Source: Ezakiella peruensis
Lineage (GTDB): Bacteria; Bacillota; Clostridia; Tissierellales; Peptoniphilaceae
Direction: 5' to 3'
Length of the DNA stretch: 64,000 bases
Assembly (NCBI RefSeq): GCF_900215725.1
Contig: NZ_LT962469.1
Location: 403,723-467,722 of the forward strand
Shown here: positions 7,959 to 16,994 of the stretch, one piece after another
How the letters are laid out: each line of letters starts with the position of its first letter
Position numbering within the stretch: the first letter of the stretch is position 1
Position numbers and translations under genes: made by a program
The notes under the pieces: model-generated
Database searches by the model: none
What the model saw: only the letters and a program-made list of their open reading frames with translations
What the model was told of the DNA's origin: nothing

Positions 7959-8925
7959 GAAAAACGCTCACCTCTACTATAGCCTTAGGCTAGACCGTAG
8001 AGGTGATTTTAAAAATTACAGAATTAAAACCATTGAACCCTGCGATTTGTCTTATGATGACTTGGACTTGAGCGTGGAATTTTTGGGAAGGACTTTGGAA
8101 TTTCCCAATTATATAAATGCAATGACTGGGGGGACTGAACTAGCCAAGAAGATTAACAAGAGGTTAGTCACCATGGCAAAATATCTCAAGGCTCCAATAA
8201 TGACGGGGTCTTTGAATCCCTATATTAAGGAAAACAATTTCTTGGGTTTTGAGCCATTTTTAAATTATGATTTTGTTATTGCAAATTTATCTGCCAGAAA
8301 CTCTCTTGACGATTTAAAAAAAGTTTCTGATAAATTAAATACACCCTACGTGTCAATCCACTTAAACACTATGCAGGAATGTTTTCAATTTGCTGGCGAC
8401 ACTTCTTTTAAAAACGAAAGAAAAAATATTGAGGAGGCAGCAAAATATTTTGGAAAAAACTTAATTGTCAAAGCAGTTGGCCAGGGTTTCACCAAAGAAA
8501 GTGTCCGCATATTAAAAGAACTAGGTGTGTATAATCTGGATATTTCAGGAGCTGGGGGCACAGATTTTTCTAAGATAGAAATTGCCAGAAATATGTCGAT
8601 TTTAAAATATGAATTAACAGATGATTTTGCGGATATTTATTATCCACAGGTCCCAACTTCGGAATCCATTTTAAATGCCAAGGATTCAGGGCTCTTTGTA
8701 ATCGCATCGGGCGGTATAGATAGGGCAAGAGATATCTTTATGTCCTTTGCTCTGGGGGCTCAGATGACGGCTAGCTCTTATTATTATTTGAAATTAGCCC
8801 AAGAGTCTTTTGAAAATGCAAGATATAAGATGGATTCACGAATAGAAAATTTTATGAAATATATGTTGGTATCTTCATCCAGGACAATTGAAGATATAAA
8901 TGGCAAGTATGAGGTGATAAAATGA
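7948..8925 (+). CDS. fni: Type 2 isopentenyl-diphosphate delta-isomerase (FMN-dependent)
   Basis: This cytoplasmic FMN and NADPH enzyme interconverts IPP and DMAPP in isoprenoid (for example undecaprenyl) synthesis. The 325-residue protein starts with RKNAHLYYSLRLD, typical of the family's substrate-binding N-terminus. It keeps NAMTGGT (57-63), the central VKAVGQGF and the FMN-binding GAGGTDF and IASGGI segments of the TIM barrel. It overlaps both neighbours (11 bases with the LCP gene, ATGA with the next gene), so it is translated as part of this envelope-linked operon. Confidence 0.9.
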   Translation: MLSRKNAHLYYSLRLDRRGDFKNYRIKTIEPCDLSYDDLDLSVEFLGRTLEFPNYINAMTGGTELAKKINKRLVTMAKYLKAPIMTGSLNPYIKENNFLGFEPFLNYDFVIANLSARNSLDDLKKVSDKLNTPYVSIHLNTMQECFQFAGDTSFKNERKNIEEAAKYFGKNLIVKAVGQGFTKESVRILKELGVYNLDISGAGGTDFSKIEIARNMSILKYELTDDFADIYYPQVPTSESILNAKDSGLFVIASGGIDRARDIFMSFALGAQMTASSYYYLKLAQESFENARYKMDSRIENFMKYMLVSSSRTIEDINGKYEVIK

Positions 8926-9542
8926 GACTTTCTCCAATACCTCCTCCATATTACACGACCGATTCCAAGAGAAGGCCTATTAATAAGTGGCTAATAATTT
9001 TTATAATTGGAATTTTACTTGCGGCAGGGGCCTTATATTATTTACTTTCCAGGGACCCCATTAGTAAGGATACGGCCAAAGAGGAGGAGTCTATATTAAA
9101 AGACGCCAGCGAAATAGATCAGGCAGGCAAAAAAGAGGAAGAGATTAAAATTCAAACCGTGGACTCAAAGGACCAGGAAGAAAATTCTTATGAGGACACA
9201 AGCGAAGATGAAATCAAAGAGTATAATCTGCCAAGCGCTTATTTAAAAAATACTGATAGCGAACTTTTGACTGAGGCTTTTTTAAAGGATACTGAAATCG
9301 GGCAAATAAAATTAATCAGGGATGAGATATATGCTCGTCATGGTTTTGTCTTTAAGGACAGGGAGACTCAAAAGTATTTTGAAGAAAAGACCTGGTATGT
9401 AAAAAATCCTAATTACACAGATGACTTATTAAATGATGTTGAAAAGAAAAATTTGGATTTGATTGGCAAGTTTTTAAAGGACGACAACAAGAAAGACGAA
9501 GAAAAAGAAGAAAATAAGGATACAGAGGAAGGCGAAGAGTAG
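8922..9542 (+). CDS. Membrane-anchored YARHG-domain protein
   Basis: The 206-residue protein has a short proline-rich N-terminus, one membrane segment (about residues 23-43), an acidic low-complexity linker, then a YARHG domain with the namesake motif at 137-141. A highly charged Lys/Glu tail follows. YARHG domains are extracellular and of unknown function, common in Clostridia. The start codon overlaps the fni stop as ATGA. The protein is probably displayed on the outer membrane face. Confidence 0.8.
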   Translation: MRLSPIPPPYYTTDSKRRPINKWLIIFIIGILLAAGALYYLLSRDPISKDTAKEEESILKDASEIDQAGKKEEEIKIQTVDSKDQEENSYEDTSEDEIKEYNLPSAYLKNTDSELLTEAFLKDTEIGQIKLIRDEIYARHGFVFKDRETQKYFEEKTWYVKNPNYTDDLLNDVEKKNLDLIGKFLKDDNKKDEEKEENKDTEEGEE

Positions 9543-9543
9543 T

Positions 9544-10044
9544 TTGACAAAGGGCGATGATTATTGTAAAATAAAAAAATATGATGACCTGGAAATTATG
9601 AAAAAGGCCATTGCCCTTGCAAAGAAAGCAGGAGCCCAGGGAGAAATCCCAATTGCAGCAATTGTTGCCAGGGACGGGGAAATAATTGCGAGTGCAAAAA
9701 ATGCTGTGAGGAGTAAAAATGATCCGACTGCTCACGCCGAAGTGCTTGCAATTAAAAAAGCCTGCAAGAAATTAAAGAACTATCGCCTGCCTGACTGTAC
9801 TTTGTATACAACCCTTGAACCCTGTGTAATGTGCACTGGTGCAATTATTGAAGCCAGGTTAAATCGCCTTGTGATTGCAGCCTTGGACGATAGGCGTGGG
9901 GCGGTAAAATCCAATTTAGGCCTCATAGATTCTGCTTGCAGCAACCACAAAATGCAAGTGGAGGCAGGACTTTTGCAAGAGGAGGCCAGCCAAATGCTGA
10001 CAGATTTTTTTAGCCAGCTGAGGGATTTAAGGAAAAATAAATAA
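9544..10044 (+). CDS. tadA: tRNA-specific adenosine deaminase
   Basis: TadA deaminates A34 to inosine in the wobble position of tRNA-Arg(ACG). The zinc site is visible as H64-A-E66 and P93-C94-x2-C97, and GLLQEEASQML plus DFFSQLR at the C-terminus fit the family. The start used here is TTG at 9544, one base after the preceding stop; an internal ATG at about 9598 would give a protein beginning MKKAIALAKKAG, also a plausible family start. The stop codon ends at 10044 and the serine tRNA begins at the very next base. Confidence 0.9.
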   Translation: MTKGDDYCKIKKYDDLEIMKKAIALAKKAGAQGEIPIAAIVARDGEIIASAKNAVRSKNDPTAHAEVLAIKKACKKLKNYRLPDCTLYTTLEPCVMCTGAIIEARLNRLVIAALDDRRGAVKSNLGLIDSACSNHKMQVEAGLLQEEASQMLTDFFSQLRDLRKNK

Positions 10045-10133
10045 GGAGAGGTACCGAAGAGGTCGTAACGGGGCTGACTCGAAATCAGTTTGCGTGCAAA
10101 CGCACGTGGGTTCGAATCCCACTCTCTCCGCCA
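10045..10133 (+). tRNA. tRNA-Ser (anticodon CGA)
   Basis: The 7-bp acceptor stem GGAGAGG/TCTCTCC, the anticodon stem GCTGA/TCAGT enclosing loop CTCGAAA (anticodon CGA), a long variable arm (TGCGT/ACGCA) and the T arm GTGGG-TTCGAAT-CCCAC are all readable. The encoded 3' end is GCCA. The long variable arm confirms a serine tRNA, reading UCG. It starts immediately after the tadA stop codon and is followed by a terminator. Confidence 0.96.
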
Positions 10134-10140
10134 AGAAAAT

Positions 10141-10162
10141 GCGGCTTTTATGCCGCTTTTTT
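10141..10162 (+). terminator. Rho-independent terminator after tRNA-Ser
   Basis: GCGGC (10141-10145) pairs with GCCGC (10152-10156) and is followed by six T. It ends the tadA/tRNA transcript. Confidence 0.85.
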
Positions 10163-10270
10163 ATTTGCCTTGAAAAAACTTGTAATTGTAAAAATAATAT
10201 TTTATAATATAAGTAGAAAAATAAATCAGATTTTTAGAATCTTTATATGTATATAAAGGAGGTATTATAG

Positions 10271-10993
10271 ATGAAAAAATATTTTTTAATTTTCTTGGCA
10301 GGACTGATGATTTTATCACTGTCTTGTAAGAAGGCAAACACAGATGAAAAAGAAAATGCGCCTACTAGTACAGAAAAAAATGAATCGGCAATTTCAACAG
10401 AAGAAAAGACTGACGATGATAATGATGAGGATATAGTTGAGAGCGTCCTTCCTCCTATGGTTAAGGTTAAGGGAATAATTTATAAAAACACTGGCTATGA
10501 AAATGCTATGGTTAAATGCGGGACCGCAGATGGTGAGATTGAGACATCTGTTGAGAGCACAAAAGAACCTGAGATAGATGATGAATCAAATTTTGGTAAG
10601 GGCTATGAATACCAATACTGGGAAGATGGTTATATAAATGTAGAAATTGATAACAAGTGGATGCTCTTTAAAGATATTAACCTTAAAGATAATGAAGAGG
10701 AAATCCCTAAATGGGTGGGTCATTTTACAGGCAAAGTAATAAGTGTGGAAGAAGACTCAATCATGGTCCAAGCGACTGAAATAGACGATGAATTTTACTT
10801 TAAAAAAATTTTGACCAAGCCGATAGCCTTACCCGTTGATAATTTAAGACATGAGAAAGACGAATTTCTTTCTACTGAAGGTCTTGAAGGAAAGTCTGTT
10901 GAAGTTTACTTTGGCGGTGAAATTGAGCACACAGAGCCTGAAAGCTCTTTGCCAATTTATATTGGAGATGTATATAGGATTGAGATAAAATAA
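10271..10993 (+). CDS. Lipoprotein of unknown function
   Basis: The 240-residue protein carries a lipoprotein signal ending LSLSC (Cys19) followed by an acidic, Thr/Ser-rich linker. The mature domain, from about residue 60, is predominantly beta-like with alternating charged residues and no motif I recognise. The start has a strong RBS (AAAGGAGG about 10 bases upstream). It stands alone between a terminator and a gene-free A-rich spacer, so no function can be inferred from neighbours. Confidence 0.7.
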   Translation: MKKYFLIFLAGLMILSLSCKKANTDEKENAPTSTEKNESAISTEEKTDDDNDEDIVESVLPPMVKVKGIIYKNTGYENAMVKCGTADGEIETSVESTKEPEIDDESNFGKGYEYQYWEDGYINVEIDNKWMLFKDINLKDNEEEIPKWVGHFTGKVISVEEDSIMVQATEIDDEFYFKKILTKPIALPVDNLRHEKDEFLSTEGLEGKSVEVYFGGEIEHTEPESSLPIYIGDVYRIEIK

Positions 10994-11220
10994 AAAAATA
11001 TTAAAACAGATATTTAAAATAAATAAGCAAATAAAAACAAAAATAAACTCGCAAAAAAATAGAGAGGAAATCATCAAAGAAAGATAAAAAGCTCTTTGCA
11101 AATAAAGATCAAACGTCTTTAGCAAATAAAAATAAATAGCCAAAAGAAATGAAAAGCATCTAAGATTGAAAAATAAAAAGCAATTAAAAAAGAAGAGCAA
11201 AAACGAAATTTAAGACAAAA
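10994..11220. other. A-rich gene-free spacer with repeated GCAAATAAA
   Basis: About 225 bases with strong adenine excess on the plus strand and no supported gene. The 9-mer GCAAATAAA occurs at 11027, 11098 and 11122. The shadow reading frame on the minus strand is a T-rich translation artefact (runs of Phe/Leu). No structured RNA is evident. Confidence 0.5.
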
Positions 11221-11247
11221 AAATTCCAGGCTGGACCTGGAATTTTT
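11221..11247 (-). terminator. Terminator between the 10271 lipoprotein and the PTS genes
   Basis: ATTCCAGG and CCTGGAAT form an 8-bp stem around a 5-base loop, flanked by A on the left and T on the right, so it can act in both directions. It lies directly past the stop of the IIA gene on the minus strand. Confidence 0.8.
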
Positions 11248-11253
11248 ATTTGC

Positions 11254-11715
11254 TTATTTTAATTCAATTGCCACCGTCTGTCCCTTAATCGCAGTCCCAA
11301 GTTTTTTATTTAAACTTTTGCCTGCCGCCTCTACAATAACCATTGGGCTCTCTGTAGATTTGCCAAGGGCCTTTATTTTTTCAAGGTCAACTTTTATAAG
11401 CAAGTCGCCTTGTTTTACTTCTTGGCCTTCGTGGGCAATTTTTGTAAAGCCTTGGCCATTTAATTCAACTGTATCAAGGCCTATGTGAATTAGAACTTGT
11501 ACACCATTTGATTCAATTGCCAGGGCGTGGCCAGTGTCAAACATTTGAATAATTTTGCCGTCGATTGGAGCGAGGACATCTCCGTCTGTGGGGATTATAG
11601 TTACACCATCTCCAACCATTTTGCCTGAAAAGACTGGATCAGAAGTTTGACTTATGTCTACAAGCTCTCCTGTCATGGGTGATGTGAGTTTTATTTTCTT
11701 TTTAAATAAAGCCAC
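11254..11715 (-). CDS. PTS glucose-type IIA component
   Basis: The 153-residue cytoplasmic phosphocarrier takes phosphate from HPr and passes it to IIB. The two active-site histidines are visible in TGHALAI (H63) and HIGLDTVELNG (H78, the phosphorylated one by analogy with Crr). The start is a GTG whose first base is shared with the last base of the IIBC stop (minus-strand TAGTG). Because the neighbouring IIBC resembles NagE, this IIA most likely serves N-acetylglucosamine uptake. Confidence 0.92.
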   Translation of the reverse strand: MALFKKKIKLTSPMTGELVDISQTSDPVFSGKMVGDGVTIIPTDGDVLAPIDGKIIQMFDTGHALAIESNGVQVLIHIGLDTVELNGQGFTKIAHEGQEVKQGDLLIKVDLEKIKALGKSTESPMVIVEAAGKSLNKKLGTAIKGQTVAIELK

Positions 11716-13178
11716 TAGATTTCACCAACTATTTTCATAATTTCATCATAGACAAATTGAACTTGAGGTCCAACGACTACTTGAACAGATTTTTGTGATG
11801 GTCTTATTATACCTGATATGCCTGATGATGTGATTTGTTTTTCATTTACTTTTGTTTCGTCTTTTACTTCAAATCTAAGTCTGGTTATGCAGTAGTGGAG
11901 GGTGTCAATATTTTCTTTGCCGCCAATACCTGCAAGGATTGTCTTTGCCATTTGAGTAAAGTCTGTGTTTTCATCAAAAGTTTTTCCTTCCTTTTCATTT
12001 GGCTCATCTTCACGGCCAGGTGTCTTTAGATTGAATTTTTCAATTAAGAATTTAAAGAGGAAGTAGTAGATAAAGAAGGCTGCTACACCGATTATGAGTA
12101 GAATCCATGGCTTGTTTGCAACTGGGTTTTTTAAGCTGAGCATATAGTCGATTAAACCTGCTGAGAATCCAAAGCCTGCTGTTGCCTTAAGGAAGGCTGC
12201 AATGATTAGAGATATACCGGTTAATAGAGCGTGGATTAAATATAGGCCTGGAGCCAAGAACATAAATGAGAATTCGATTGGCTCTGTAAGTCCTGTTACA
12301 ACAGTTGCTAAAATTCCTGCCATCATAATTGATTTGACAGCTTTTTTGCGTTCTGGCCTTGCTGTTTTAATCATAGCAAGGGCTGCACCTGGTAGACCGA
12401 ACATCATAATTGGGAAGAAACCTGCTTGGTACATACCTGTGACACCGACAATTGCTTCTCCGCTTGCCAATTTCTCTGCTCCGCCTAGGAAGTTGTGGAT
12501 GTCGTTTATACCTGCAATATCAAACCAGAAAACTGAGTTAAGGGCATGGTGGAGACCGGTTGGAATTAATAATCTATTGAAGAAACCATAAATACCTGCT
12601 CCCCAAGGTCCAAGTCCAATCATCCACTTACCAAATGCAACTAGGGCTGAGTAGATGGCTGGCCATACAAAGTAGAGAATTGCTGATACAAGGATCATTG
12701 CAAAAGATGTAATGATCGGAGTCATTCTGCGGCCTGAGAAAAATGCCAGAGCGTCCGGTAATTTTTTGCCGGAGAACTTATTGTAAACTGCAGATGCAAC
12801 TACACCTGATAGGATACCGATAAATACGTTGTTGATTTTACCAAATCCTTCTGTATCAAGTGGGGCTTGTCCACTTCTTAGCATTGTAATTGTACCTTCG
12901 CTTAAAAGCGTAGTGACAACTAGAAAGGCGACCAAGCCTGAAAGTGCTGCTGCACCATTCGAGTCCTTACTCATACCGTAGGCAACACCTACTGCAAAAA
13001 TTATTGGTAGATTATCTATAATTGCGCCGCCGGATTTAATTAAAAATGCAGCTACAGGGCTTCCTGTGCCCCAGCCTGAAGGGTCAATGGCATAGCCAAT
13101 GCCGAATAAGATTGCCGCTACTGGAAGAACTGCAACTGGTTGCATCAAAGAGCGGCCAAGTTTTTGTAAATACTTCAT
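11715..13178 (-). CDS. nagE: PTS N-acetylglucosamine-type IIBC permease
   Basis: The 487-residue protein imports and phosphorylates an amino sugar. About 370 residues form the multi-span EIIC domain (LGRSLMQPVAVLPVAAILFGIGYAIDP at the start, NRLLIPTGLHHALNSVFWF and GLTEPIEFSFMFLAP later). A cytoplasmic EIIB domain follows with the phosphocysteine in LHYCITRLRF. E. coli NagE also fuses IIA; here IIA is a separate gene. The divergent nagA supports GlcNAc as substrate, though glucose cannot be excluded from sequence alone. Confidence 0.88.
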   Translation of the reverse strand: MKYLQKLGRSLMQPVAVLPVAAILFGIGYAIDPSGWGTGSPVAAFLIKSGGAIIDNLPIIFAVGVAYGMSKDSNGAAALSGLVAFLVVTTLLSEGTITMLRSGQAPLDTEGFGKINNVFIGILSGVVASAVYNKFSGKKLPDALAFFSGRRMTPIITSFAMILVSAILYFVWPAIYSALVAFGKWMIGLGPWGAGIYGFFNRLLIPTGLHHALNSVFWFDIAGINDIHNFLGGAEKLASGEAIVGVTGMYQAGFFPIMMFGLPGAALAMIKTARPERKKAVKSIMMAGILATVVTGLTEPIEFSFMFLAPGLYLIHALLTGISLIIAAFLKATAGFGFSAGLIDYMLSLKNPVANKPWILLIIGVAAFFIYYFLFKFLIEKFNLKTPGREDEPNEKEGKTFDENTDFTQMAKTILAGIGGKENIDTLHYCITRLRFEVKDETKVNEKQITSSGISGIIRPSQKSVQVVVGPQVQFVYDEIMKIVGEI

Positions 13179-13217
13179 AAATAAACCTCCTTATTAAGTA
13201 ATTAAGTAGTCAATTAT

Positions 13218-13228
13218 ATTATACCACA
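13218..13228 (-). promoter_or_regulatory. Extended -10 promoter of the PTS genes
   Basis: The minus strand reads TGTGGTATAAT, an extended -10 element about 40 bases before the IIBC start. No good -35 is visible. The same core occurs before the giant SLH gene and ftsZ. Confidence 0.6.
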
Positions 13229-13274
13229 GCGATAAACAATTTAAAAGAAAATAGTTTTATATTTTTAATCCTTA

Positions 13275-13283
13275 TGTTATAAT
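13275..13283 (+). promoter_or_regulatory. Extended -10 promoter of nagA
   Basis: TGTTATAAT lies 20 bases before the nagA start codon, with the AAAAGGAGG ribosome binding site between. It is divergent from the PTS promoter in a 125-base gap, so one amino-sugar regulator could act on both, but no operator is recognised. Confidence 0.6.
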
Positions 13284-13303
13284 TTATTTAAAAGGAGGCT
13301 CTT

Positions 13304-14416
13304 ATGAAATTTTGCGGCGCAAGCGTTTTTTATAAAGATAAATTTCAAAGGATAGATTTTGAAATTGGAAATGAAAAATTTAAGTCCTTTGGAGATTTTA
13401 CAAGTGAAGATTGTATAAGCATAAAGGGCAAATATGTTATCCCTGGCCTTACAGACATTCACACCCACGGGGCTATGAATGCAGATTCTTGTGACGGCAA
13501 GATCGAATCCATAAATACCTTTGCCAAGTATATGATGGAAAATGGGATAACACAATTTGTTCCGACGACCATGACTTTTAGTGAAAATATTTTATCTGGT
13601 ATTTTCGCCTGCTTAGGGGCCTACGATAATTCCTATGCAAATCTTGTGGGCATCCACATGGAAGGGCCTTTTATTGCAGAAAGTAAAATTGGTGCACAAA
13701 ATCCAAAATATATTTCAAAGGCAAATGTAGAAATGACTAAGAGATTGGATAATTTATCTGGTGGCCTTTTAAAAATAATTAGCATGGCTCCAGAAAATGA
13801 AGGGGCTATGGAATTTGCCAGAGAACTGAAAGATGATTATATAATTAGTATTGCACACACAGATTGTGATTACGATACTGCAATAGAAGCTTTTGATAAT
13901 GGATTTTCTCATCTAACTCATATGTTTAATGCCATGAATGGCATCCATCATAGGGCACCTGGGCCGATAATTGCAGCCTATGAGCGAGCCAAATATATTG
14001 AGTTAATTGCAGACGGCGTTCATGTATATCCACCCGTAGTAAGAATGGTCTTTGACCTTATGGGAGATAAAATAATTTTGGTTTCTGATTCCATGCGGGC
14101 TACTGGCCTTAGCGATGGTGTCTACGATTTGGGCGGACAAAATGTCGAGGTAAAGGGCAATACTGCAAGAATTGTTGACAAGGGAAATATTGCCGGTTCA
14201 GTTACAAATTTATTTGCCTGCATGCAGACTGCAATCGCCATGGGTGTTGACAGGGTAAAGGCGGTCAAGGCCGCTAGTGTAAATCCTGCAAGAACTCTTG
14301 GCTTAAAGGATATGGGCGAAATTGAAGAGGGATATTTTGCAAACTTTTTAATTTTGGACGAGGATTTTAATCTTGAAGCCGTATATATTAGGGGGAAGGA
14401 AAGATGGAAAAGATAA
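13304..14416 (+). CDS. nagA: N-acetylglucosamine-6-phosphate deacetylase
   Basis: This cytoplasmic amidohydrolase removes the acetyl group from GlcNAc-6-P, the product of the divergent PTS. The 370-residue protein shows the amidohydrolase metal motif DIHTHG (H53, H55), the metal-binding Glu in HMEGPF (E120), the later metal histidines (H185, and H206 in THMFNAM) and the catalytic Asp in LVSDSMRATG. No nagB is seen in the window. Its last 13 bases overlap ptsI. Confidence 0.95.
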   Translation: MKFCGASVFYKDKFQRIDFEIGNEKFKSFGDFTSEDCISIKGKYVIPGLTDIHTHGAMNADSCDGKIESINTFAKYMMENGITQFVPTTMTFSENILSGIFACLGAYDNSYANLVGIHMEGPFIAESKIGAQNPKYISKANVEMTKRLDNLSGGLLKIISMAPENEGAMEFARELKDDYIISIAHTDCDYDTAIEAFDNGFSHLTHMFNAMNGIHHRAPGPIIAAYERAKYIELIADGVHVYPPVVRMVFDLMGDKIILVSDSMRATGLSDGVYDLGGQNVEVKGNTARIVDKGNIAGSVTNLFACMQTAIAMGVDRVKAVKAASVNPARTLGLKDMGEIEEGYFANFLILDEDFNLEAVYIRGKERWKR

Positions 14417-15999
14417 ATGCAAGGGGCGTATCAGATGGAATCGCCATTGGAAAAATTCATGTTATAGATAGAAAGCAAAATATAGATTCAAATAAAACTG
14501 ATGATACTGATGTCGAACACAAGCGTCTTGATGCAGGTCTTAAAAAAGCAGCAGAAGCTTTGGAACAAATAAAAGAAAATATTGGCGGCGATGAAAAAGA
14601 AATTTTTACAGCCCACCAACTTATGTTGGAAGATCCTGAGCTTATAGGAACGATTAATTCTTATATTGACCAAGGTTTCAAGGCCGAGTATTCAGTATTT
14701 CAAGCCAAAGAAGATTTAAAAGAAATTTTCTATGCCATGGACGATGAATACTTTAGAATGAGGGCCAATGATATAGAAGACGTCATGACCAGGCTCATAA
14801 AGGCCCTGCAAGGCAAGGAAGCCAAGACCCTTGATGACGATTATATTCTGCTGGCCGATGACCTCTATCCTTCTGAGACCATGGAGATGGATTTTAAAAA
14901 AATAAAAGGGCTTGCGACTATAAATGGATCAGTGACAAGCCATACGACAATTCTGGCTAATAATTTAAAAATTCCTGCAGTAATTTCTATCGCCATAGAT
15001 GATTTTGTCGTCTGCGATAACAAGTTGGCAATTATTGATGGGAGCGAGGGGATTTTTATCTTGGATCCAAGCGATGAAGTATTGGAAGAATACAAGGAAA
15101 AAATAAATAAAAATGAAATAAGAAATAAAGATTTGTCCAAGTACAGAGATATGGAGGCCAAGACTCATACTGGGCAAAGGATTTCTGTTTATGCAAATAT
15201 AGGAAGCGATGAAGAAGCCAAGGACGCTTACGAAAATGGGGCAGAAGGTATTGGCCTCTTTAGGTCAGAGTTTTTGTTTTTGGGCAAAGACAATGCCCCT
15301 GATGAAGAAACCCAATTTGAAGCCTACAAAAACGCTTTGGAATACATGAAGGGCAGGCCAGTTACCATTAGGACTTTGGATATAGGTGCCGACAAGCAAG
15401 TGGATTATTTGGGTTTAGAAAAAGAAGACAATCCGCAAATGGGTTTAAGGGCAATTAGAATTTCCTTGAGCCAAACAGATTTATTTAAAACCCAGCTCAA
15501 GGCCCTCTTGCGTGCGAGTGTTTATGGCAAATTAAAAATATTACTGCCTATGATTATTTGTGCGGATGAAATTATACAGACAAAAAATCTTATAGAAGAA
15601 TGTAAAAGTGAACTTGATAAGGAAAGCAAAGCCTATGGAGATATTGAACTAGGTATTATGATTGAAACTCCAGCCGCTTGTATAATAGCAGATGAGCTTG
15701 CCAAGGAATGTGACTTTTTTTCAATCGGGACCAATGATCTGACTTCCTACACTCTTGCAGTCGATAGGACAAATGCAAGGCTATCAGCCTACTTGGACAG
15801 CCACCACCAGGCGATTTTGAGACTTATAAAGATGGCGGCTCTTGCGGCCCACGAAAATAAAATTGAAGTTGGCATTTGTGGGGCAGCGGGAGCGGATCTT
15901 AGCTTACTCGATTACTTTATAGAAATCGGCATCGATGAATTGTCTGTGCCTGTGGGCAGGGTTTTGGATTTAAAAAAGGAAATAATTAATAGGCAATGA
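14404..15999 (+). CDS. ptsI: Phosphoenolpyruvate-protein phosphotransferase (PTS enzyme I)
   Basis: Enzyme I starts the PTS phosphorelay by moving phosphate from PEP to HPr. The 531-residue protein is somewhat shorter than the usual 570 or so. The phosphohistidine is in TSHTTILA (H180). PEP-domain signatures are GIGLFRSEFLFL, RTLDIGADKQ, GIMIETPAA and FSIGTNDLTSYTLAVDR, and the C-terminal catalytic Cys lies in GICGAAG. ptsH is not adjacent. It overlaps nagA upstream, and its stop overlaps the permease start as ATGA. Confidence 0.95.
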   Translation: MEKINARGVSDGIAIGKIHVIDRKQNIDSNKTDDTDVEHKRLDAGLKKAAEALEQIKENIGGDEKEIFTAHQLMLEDPELIGTINSYIDQGFKAEYSVFQAKEDLKEIFYAMDDEYFRMRANDIEDVMTRLIKALQGKEAKTLDDDYILLADDLYPSETMEMDFKKIKGLATINGSVTSHTTILANNLKIPAVISIAIDDFVVCDNKLAIIDGSEGIFILDPSDEVLEEYKEKINKNEIRNKDLSKYRDMEAKTHTGQRISVYANIGSDEEAKDAYENGAEGIGLFRSEFLFLGKDNAPDEETQFEAYKNALEYMKGRPVTIRTLDIGADKQVDYLGLEKEDNPQMGLRAIRISLSQTDLFKTQLKALLRASVYGKLKILLPMIICADEIIQTKNLIEECKSELDKESKAYGDIELGIMIETPAACIIADELAKECDFFSIGTNDLTSYTLAVDRTNARLSAYLDSHHQAILRLIKMAALAAHENKIEVGICGAAGADLSLLDYFIEIGIDELSVPVGRVLDLKKEIINRQ

Positions 16000-16994
16000 A
16001 AAAATATTCGAGTTTATTTTTTTTATTTATATTAATGGCGGCGATTTTTATTGCTGTATTTTTCGGTTCTGTTAAAGTTGACTTTAATGATATAATTGAA
16101 AATATTAAAAATATTTTCTCCGATGATTATATTGATAAAACAAGTATAATAATAAAACAAATTAGAATTCCCAGAGTTTTATTGGCCGCACTTACTGGGG
16201 CGATTCTTGCAGGTGTGGGTCTTTTGATGCAAACTATAACATCTAATTCACTTGCTGATTCATATGTGCTTGGCATCTCTTCGGGCGCAAGTGCCGGAGC
16301 TGTTTCTACTATTGTATATGGGCTCTTTAGTACGCTGGGAAGATTTAATGTTTATATTGGCGCCTTTGTGGGAGCTATTTTGTCAACAATTTTGCTTGTG
16401 TTTTTGCAAGGGCGGAATCGAAATCAAATAAGACTTGTTCTTATGGGAATGGGTATAAGTGGTTTTTTTAGTGCTATGACAGCCATTTTTATTTTCAATT
16501 CAAAAAATGAAGCCCAAGTAAGATCTGCAACATATTGGATGATGGGATCACTTACAGGTGCAAATTACAAAAGTTTAATTTATATTTTTGCTGCTTTAAT
16601 TATCTTGCTTGTCTTTGTTTTTATTTATCACAAGGAACTTGATCTTTTGTTTGTTGGTCTTGATGGGGCACAAAATAGCGGATTGGAAATAAGGCCCTTT
16701 CAACTAAAGGTCGTTATAGTAAGCTCAATGGCAATTGCAGTGTTGGTATCTGAGGTAGGGGTTATTGGTTTTGTTGGCTTGATTGTCCCTCATATCATTA
16801 AAAAGATTAGTTTCTTTAATCATAGGAGACTGTTTATCGATTCGATCTTATCAGGTGCGGCTTTTGTTGTCATATGCGACATATTTGCAAGGACCCTATA
16901 CGCGCCGCGAGAATTGCCTATAGGTGTCGTCACTGGTTTTGTTGGAGCGCCAATTTTTATTTATATGATCAAGAAGGGGTACAAGGATGCCTAG
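15996..16994 (+). CDS. FecCD-family ABC transporter permease (iron/siderophore/corrinoid type)
   Basis: This 332-residue, roughly nine- to ten-span permease belongs to the BtuC/FecCD class: RIPRVLLAALTGAILAGVGLLMQ near the N-terminus, LGISSGASAGAV and GFVGLIVPHIIKK later. It forms the channel for a metal-chelate importer with the following ATPase and binding protein. A single permease gene implies a homodimer. Its ATG overlaps the ptsI stop, so this transporter is fused to the amino-sugar operon. Confidence 0.9.
   Translation: MKKYSSLFFLFILMAAIFIAVFFGSVKVDFNDIIENIKNIFSDDYIDKTSIIIKQIRIPRVLLAALTGAILAGVGLLMQTITSNSLADSYVLGISSGASAGAVSTIVYGLFSTLGRFNVYIGAFVGAILSTILLVFLQGRNRNQIRLVLMGMGISGFFSAMTAIFIFNSKNEAQVRSATYWMMGSLTGANYKSLIYIFAALIILLVFVFIYHKELDLLFVGLDGAQNSGLEIRPFQLKVVIVSSMAIAVLVSEVGVIGFVGLIVPHIIKKISFFNHRRLFIDSILSGAAFVVICDIFARTLYAPRELPIGVVTGFVGAPIFIYMIKKGYKDA

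Noticed and set aside
10844-11200. Minus-strand open frame of 118 codons
   Set aside because: Its translation is mostly Phe, Leu and Tyr from the A-rich plus strand, it has no plausible ribosome binding site, and it overlaps the end of a well supported lipoprotein gene.
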